The position numbers were made by a program, and so were the translations under genes. A DNA stretch of 7,240 nt, from positions 1 to 7,240 of the forward strand of contig JAHHLF010000088.1 in assembly GCA_018679315.1 (NCBI GenBank), read 5' to 3'. Numbering within the stretch: position 1 is the stretch's first letter; the number at the start of each line of letters is the position of its first letter. This document shows positions 6,815 through 7,240 of this stretch, piece after piece. The DNA is from Bacteroidia bacterium. Lineage in GTDB: Bacteria > Bacteroidota > Bacteroidia > Flavobacteriales > Flavobacteriaceae. The notes beneath the pieces are model-generated. The model was not told the origin of the DNA, made no database searches, and saw only the letters and a program-made list of their open reading frames with translations.

Positions 6815-6894
6815 AAGGAACCGGATTCCCTCAGATCGGGATCAACTTAGCAAAAGGTCAAGACGTTCAACCGGTATCAGGGATCCGATTCCTT
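6815..6894 (-). terminator. Imperfect inverted repeat, likely 3' hairpin/terminator of the Hsp20-like gene
   Basis: The arms are 6815-6831 (AAGGAACCGGATTCCCT) and 6879-6894 (AGGGATCCGATTCCTT), separated by 47 bases. Read as minus-strand RNA they form 16 pairs with a single bulged A and one G-U wobble; on the plus strand the wobble becomes an A-C mismatch, so the structure suits the minus-strand transcript. Three further pairs (GAU/AUC) follow toward the loop after a two-base bulge. The stem starts 9 bases after the Hsp20 stop and is followed by the modest U-rich tail TTTATT, which fits a terminator or an mRNA-stabilising 3' end. The loop is long for a classical terminator. Confidence 0.5.
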
Positions 6895-6903
6895 CTAATG
6901 GGA

Positions 6904-7233
6904 TCATGAAGAAATTTCAACCACTTTTGGGTTTTTCTTTTCTTCGATCTCTTTTTTCAACAATCTAAAGCGAAGTATACCATTTTTATACTTTGCTGCA
7001 ATCTCCTCTTCTTTCTCCTCTTTTGAGAGAGTCTTCTCTGCCGAAATGTTTAGGTATCCATCTTCTACAGTGATCTTAAAATCTTCCTTCTCAAAGCCGG
7101 GTGCTGCCAGCTCAATATCAAAGAACTTTTCAGTTTCCTTAATATTCAAGGCAGGCTGATTGGCTTTGCCATTCCAGAAGCGATCATTGAAGAAACGATG
7201 GGTCCTCAAGCGATTCTCAAAAAAATCCTCCAT
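6904..7233 (-). CDS. Hsp20/alpha-crystallin-like small heat-shock protein, shortened; true start may lie beyond the window
   Basis: Small heat-shock proteins hold unfolding proteins in the cytoplasm. The first part of the alpha-crystallin domain is clear: ALNIKETEKFFDIELAAPGF (29-48) then EKEDFKITVEDGYLNISAEK (49-68), covering strands 2-5. The last part is also clear: IAAKYKNGILRFRLLKK (78-94), with the G-I-L of the A-x-x-x-n-G-v-L signature at 85-87, ending in the usual lysine-rich tail and VVEIS. Between them only about ten charged residues (LSKEEKEEEI) remain, where ordinary members have about 35, including the 'Y-x-R-x-E-F ... S-F-x-R-S-F-x-L-P' segment. The reading frame is intact, so this looks like a clean loss of strands 6-7 rather than a frameshift. 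The ATG at 7231-7233 is only a provisional start: the two preceding codons (TTT GAT) are open to the window edge, and family members usually have more residues before MEDFFEN-like sequence. A hairpin follows the stop. Confidence 0.82.
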   Translation of the reverse strand: MEDFFENRLRTHRFFNDRFWNGKANQPALNIKETEKFFDIELAAPGFEKEDFKITVEDGYLNISAEKTLSKEEKEEEIAAKYKNGILRFRLLKKEIEEKKNPKVVEISS

Positions 7234-7240
7234 ATCAAAA

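Overview
The window looks like a chromosomal segment of a Bacteroidota bacterium, most likely a marine-type flavobacterium. The evidence is indirect: moderately low GC, genes largely without Shine-Dalgarno sequences, a TAnnTTTG-like promoter box (TAACTTTA) ahead of two plus-strand transcription units, and protein sequences of flavobacterial character. No rRNA, tRNA, CRISPR array, insertion sequence or phage gene is visible. All long genes are intact apart from the two at the window edges.

Layout. Positions 1-511 (minus) hold most of a CDP-alcohol phosphatidyltransferase that runs off the left edge. Positions 661-1752 (minus) encode a site-2-protease-type M50 membrane metalloprotease with a CBS-like tail. 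A 229-bp divergent intergenic region then leads into a tight plus-strand cluster of four genes: a flavin-reductase-like protein (1982-2593), an M20 zinc peptidase of the carboxypeptidase G2 type (2590-3765), a two-domain P-loop NTPase (3762-4808) and a six-helix membrane protein (4795-5451). These overlap by 4, 4 and 14 bases, so they are almost certainly co-transcribed and translationally coupled. After a 107-bp gap with its own promoter-like box comes a stomatin/slipin-type SPFH protein (5559-6299). Its end nearly touches the end of a convergent DUF2267 gene (6316-6768, minus). An imperfect hairpin (6815-6894) separates that gene from a short Hsp20-like gene (6904-7233, minus) at the right edge.

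How the genes may work together. The four-gene operon is the least ordinary part. An M20 peptidase fused by start/stop overlap to a BioD/MobB-like P-loop NTPase, with a flavin-binding protein in front and a membrane protein behind, suggests an amino-acid or peptide-derivative pathway whose substrate cannot be read from the sequence. The flanking genes (M50 protease, slipin, DUF2267, Hsp20, phospholipid synthase) belong to membrane-maintenance and stress families, but they lie in separate transcription units and no direct link is shown. The Hsp20-like protein appears to lack the central part of the alpha-crystallin domain, an observation that can be tested.
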